From Gnetum montanum (lineage: Eukaryota > Streptophyta > Gnetopsida > Gnetales > Gnetaceae), in assembly GCA_015680685.1 (NCBI GenBank), contig MNCI01025009.1, positions 118,836-182,835 on the forward strand: a stretch of DNA of 64,000 bases. Direction: 5' to 3'. Numbering within the stretch: the first letter of the stretch is position 1; the number at the start of each line of letters is the position of its first letter. Shown here one piece after another: positions 62,116-64,000 of this stretch. Under the pieces are notes generated by a model. It saw only the letters and a list, made by a program, of their open reading frames with translations, was not told the DNA's origin and did no database searches. The position numbers and the translations under genes are program-made.

Positions 62116-62989
62116 TGATGAGTTATGTTTTTTAGGGCTCCGATATCATATTCATGATATCAGGTATCCAATATTAGGACATAACCTCTGATGTCAGGGA
62201 TTCAATATCACCTCTTCTGTATGTTCCTATAAATACCACACTTGGGTGCATGGTTGAGACATAGAAGAAATAGAGAAGATAGAATTAGATTCATAGATTT
62301 TTGATTTTAAGCTTTGTTAATTTCTAGTGCATGCCTATAGTATGATGTTAAGTGATTGTATGACATCCTTATTTGAGTGTGATTTACTTGGACATGTTAC
62401 ATGTTTGGTAATAAAGATCAAGATTGCTTCCATCATTGTAGCATCCACTTAGCTTTATTATTGCTTTTAAATGCTTAAACGTTTACTTTTTTCTCTAGGT
62501 AATATTTTCATTTATTTTTATTTATTATTTTTGTCATTAAGTGGAATGAGTAAGACTAATTACAAGTGCTTAAGTGTAATTACACTAACCTAATAGTATA
62601 TTATTTGGCACACCTAGTGACGTACACTTGGTAATTCCAATAGTAGTTATGTGAAGTCCAAGGCCTGTGTGGATGGTTAGGGATGGATAATCATCACATG
62701 TAGGCTAGTTTAGACTTTATTTTCCATTGTTAATTAGAGGAAAACAATTAATTTCTTTATTATCATTAGGAGTAGCTTAGGGTCAAATAACATCAAGAAT
62801 CCTATGCCTCACTTTTGACTGAACCATATGTGACCAAGCTCCCACTAGTCCAAGTGGAAAGATAATGAACTACAATCAAGGCATTACAATTTAGATGCAC
62901 AACTAGTACCATCCATGAAATTTGACTAAATTGTGCATGAAAACTCATGATTCATATGGTTGGATGTAGGGGTACCTTGCCACTAGTCA
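62116..62989 (+). repeat. + strand LTR (L8)
   Basis: Starts TGATGAGTTATG and ends CTAGTCA. U3 has clear GATATC repeats (62140-62215). TATA box TATAAATA at 62228-62235. It is the reverse-orientation equivalent of L5. Confidence 0.8.
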
Positions 62990-63114
62990 TTGATTCCATT
63001 GCCATGGATGATGCTAGTTATCTAGATTAGTTATATTATACACGATCATTGTAAATTCATTAATGATATATCTTTTAGAAAATATTAAATCACACACATC
63101 ATTAACTAAAAATA

Positions 63115-63464
63115 ATGTCTCTTTCACAAGGAAGTAACAATACATTTTATGGTGAGAACATTCATTGAAGAACTAATGAGATATATATTGAGGAAAATTG
63201 GAGTGACCAGTCTCATGCAGGGGTTTCATATGTTCATGACCACCCTAATGACACTCAAAGACTACATTCAACTAGGGTAGAAAACCATAGAGAAGATGAA
63301 GTAAGTCCTAATTAGGAAAGGCCTTAAGGCCTAGGATCTCCTCAAAACTTGAAAAAGATAAATCAAGGGACCCTAGGGAACATCATAGAATCCATGGAAA
63401 TCCTCTTTGTTTCTTATCTTCTTCTTCCTCTTCAACATCTAGTTCTAATGAAGATGAACATAGG
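63115..63464 (+). pseudogene. Gag N-terminal fragment (+ strand element)
   Basis: ATG at 63115 (MSLSQGSNNTFYGENIH), a stop, then IYIEENWSDQSHAGVSYVH in the same frame. Position after the primer site matches gag in A2, C and D; the sequence itself is diverged. Cut by the next LTR. Confidence 0.45.
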
Positions 63465-63920
63465 TGATGAGTGGTAAGGTACCGCTACACTCAACCATAT
63501 GAATATGAGCATTCATACATGATCTAGTTGAACTCCGTAGATGAGCTAGTTGTGGTATCTAGATAGTTACATGTTGATCGCAGTTCGCTGTCTTCCCAGC
63601 TGGACTAGTATTTGCATTGTCACATATGGTTTAGTCCAAAGTGAGGTGTATGATGTGTTTCCTATCACTATGCTACTCCTAGAAACAATGGAAGTAGCCT
63701 TGTTTAAGCTAATAGGGAATGGGAGAAGAGAATCTAAGCTAGCCTAAGTGCAATGAGCATTTGTCCTTAATCATCCATACACATCTTGGACCTCGTGTAC
63801 TACCTCTGGGATTACCAAGCATATATTACTTGAGCACTCCTAGATATGCTATTGGGATACAAAGTAGTCACACTTAAATGCTTTTGATTAAGTCGTACTC
63901 ATTTCGCATTTAATAATAGG
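63465..63920 (-). repeat. - strand LTR fragment (L9), U3 missing
   Basis: Starts TGATGAGTGGTAAGG and matches the R/U5 half of the family. It stops at 63920 where another LTR begins. Preceded by ATAGG. Confidence 0.7.
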
Positions 63921-64000
63921 TGATGAGATGCGGATTGCACAAGCCGCGATATCGCGTACGTGATATCACGGCCGATGCGATATCACGTCCTTCCCTGCGA
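63921..64000 (+). repeat. Start of a + strand LTR with CpG-rich GATATC repeats (L10), runs off the window
   Basis: TGATGAGATGCGG start, then GCGATATCGC and GATATCACG repeats (63946-63985), the undecayed version of the U3 repeats in L5 and L8. CpGs are kept, suggesting a young insertion. Preceded by ATAGG. Confidence 0.65.

Larger units (their letters stand above)
62116..63464 (+). mobile_element. + strand Ty3/gypsy element fragment: 5' LTR, primer site, start of gag
   Basis: The only clearly + strand member of the family besides the right edge. LTR 62116-62989 is followed by TGATTCCATTGCCATGG (62991-63007, decayed tRNA-Asp site) and a gag start at 63115. Its sequence is cut at 63464 by another LTR. 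It is inserted in the 5' LTR of D. Confidence 0.7.

Overview
This window looks like nuclear DNA from a large plant genome, most likely a gymnosperm (an inference, not proven). It is AT-rich and CpG-poor and dominated by old, stop-riddled Ty3/gypsy retrotransposons nested in one another. Only two intact protein genes are convincing: two related ATL-type RING-H2 genes on the + strand, at 7447-7893 and 47159-47800. No rRNA, tRNA, CRISPR or bacterial-style operon was seen.

Most of the window is one Ty3/gypsy family (called GATA-LTR here), nearly always on the - strand. Its LTRs are about 0.85-0.9 kb and run TGATGA...TCATCA. Its primer site matches the tRNA-Asp 3' end with C-to-T/G-to-A changes, and its polypurine tract reads ATGGGGGTA on the coding strand. 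Copies: A1 (1105-7262, 3' half only), A2 (9243-18127, 5' part), B (18128-24051, gag/protease and 5' LTR), C (32030-42060, complete, 5-bp target duplication TGTAT), D (49320-62115, nearly complete), and a pile of LTRs in both orientations (62116-64000). Domain order is gag-protease-RT-RNase H-integrase. A1 and D carry a further ~2.8-kb ORF (ORF3) between pol and the 3' LTR; C and A2 lack it.

Other mobile DNA: a short non-autonomous LTR element with an iMet-type primer site (24306-28190), a 5'-truncated LINE (28560-30330), a solo-LTR-like insert inside B (21011-22785), a pair of ~480-bp LTR-like repeats (30301 and 44685), and a GC-rich insert with a plant transposon-protein domain and a poly(A) end (8113-9242).

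Layout: 1-1104 edge repeat and featureless DNA; 1105-7262 A1; 7263-8112 ATL gene 1; 8113-9242 GC-rich insert; 9243-24051 A2 and B; 24306-28190 non-autonomous element; 28191-32029 LINE and LTR-like repeat; 32030-42060 element C; 42066-49319 mixed single-copy-like DNA with ATL gene 2; 49320-62115 element D; 62116-64000 nested LTRs. The two ATL genes are probably an old tandem pair pushed about 39 kb apart by insertions. Gene 1 lies hard against an element fragment and lacks the TATA box that gene 2 has.

Alignments were made by eye, so element boundaries in decayed regions are approximate unless a terminal motif is cited.
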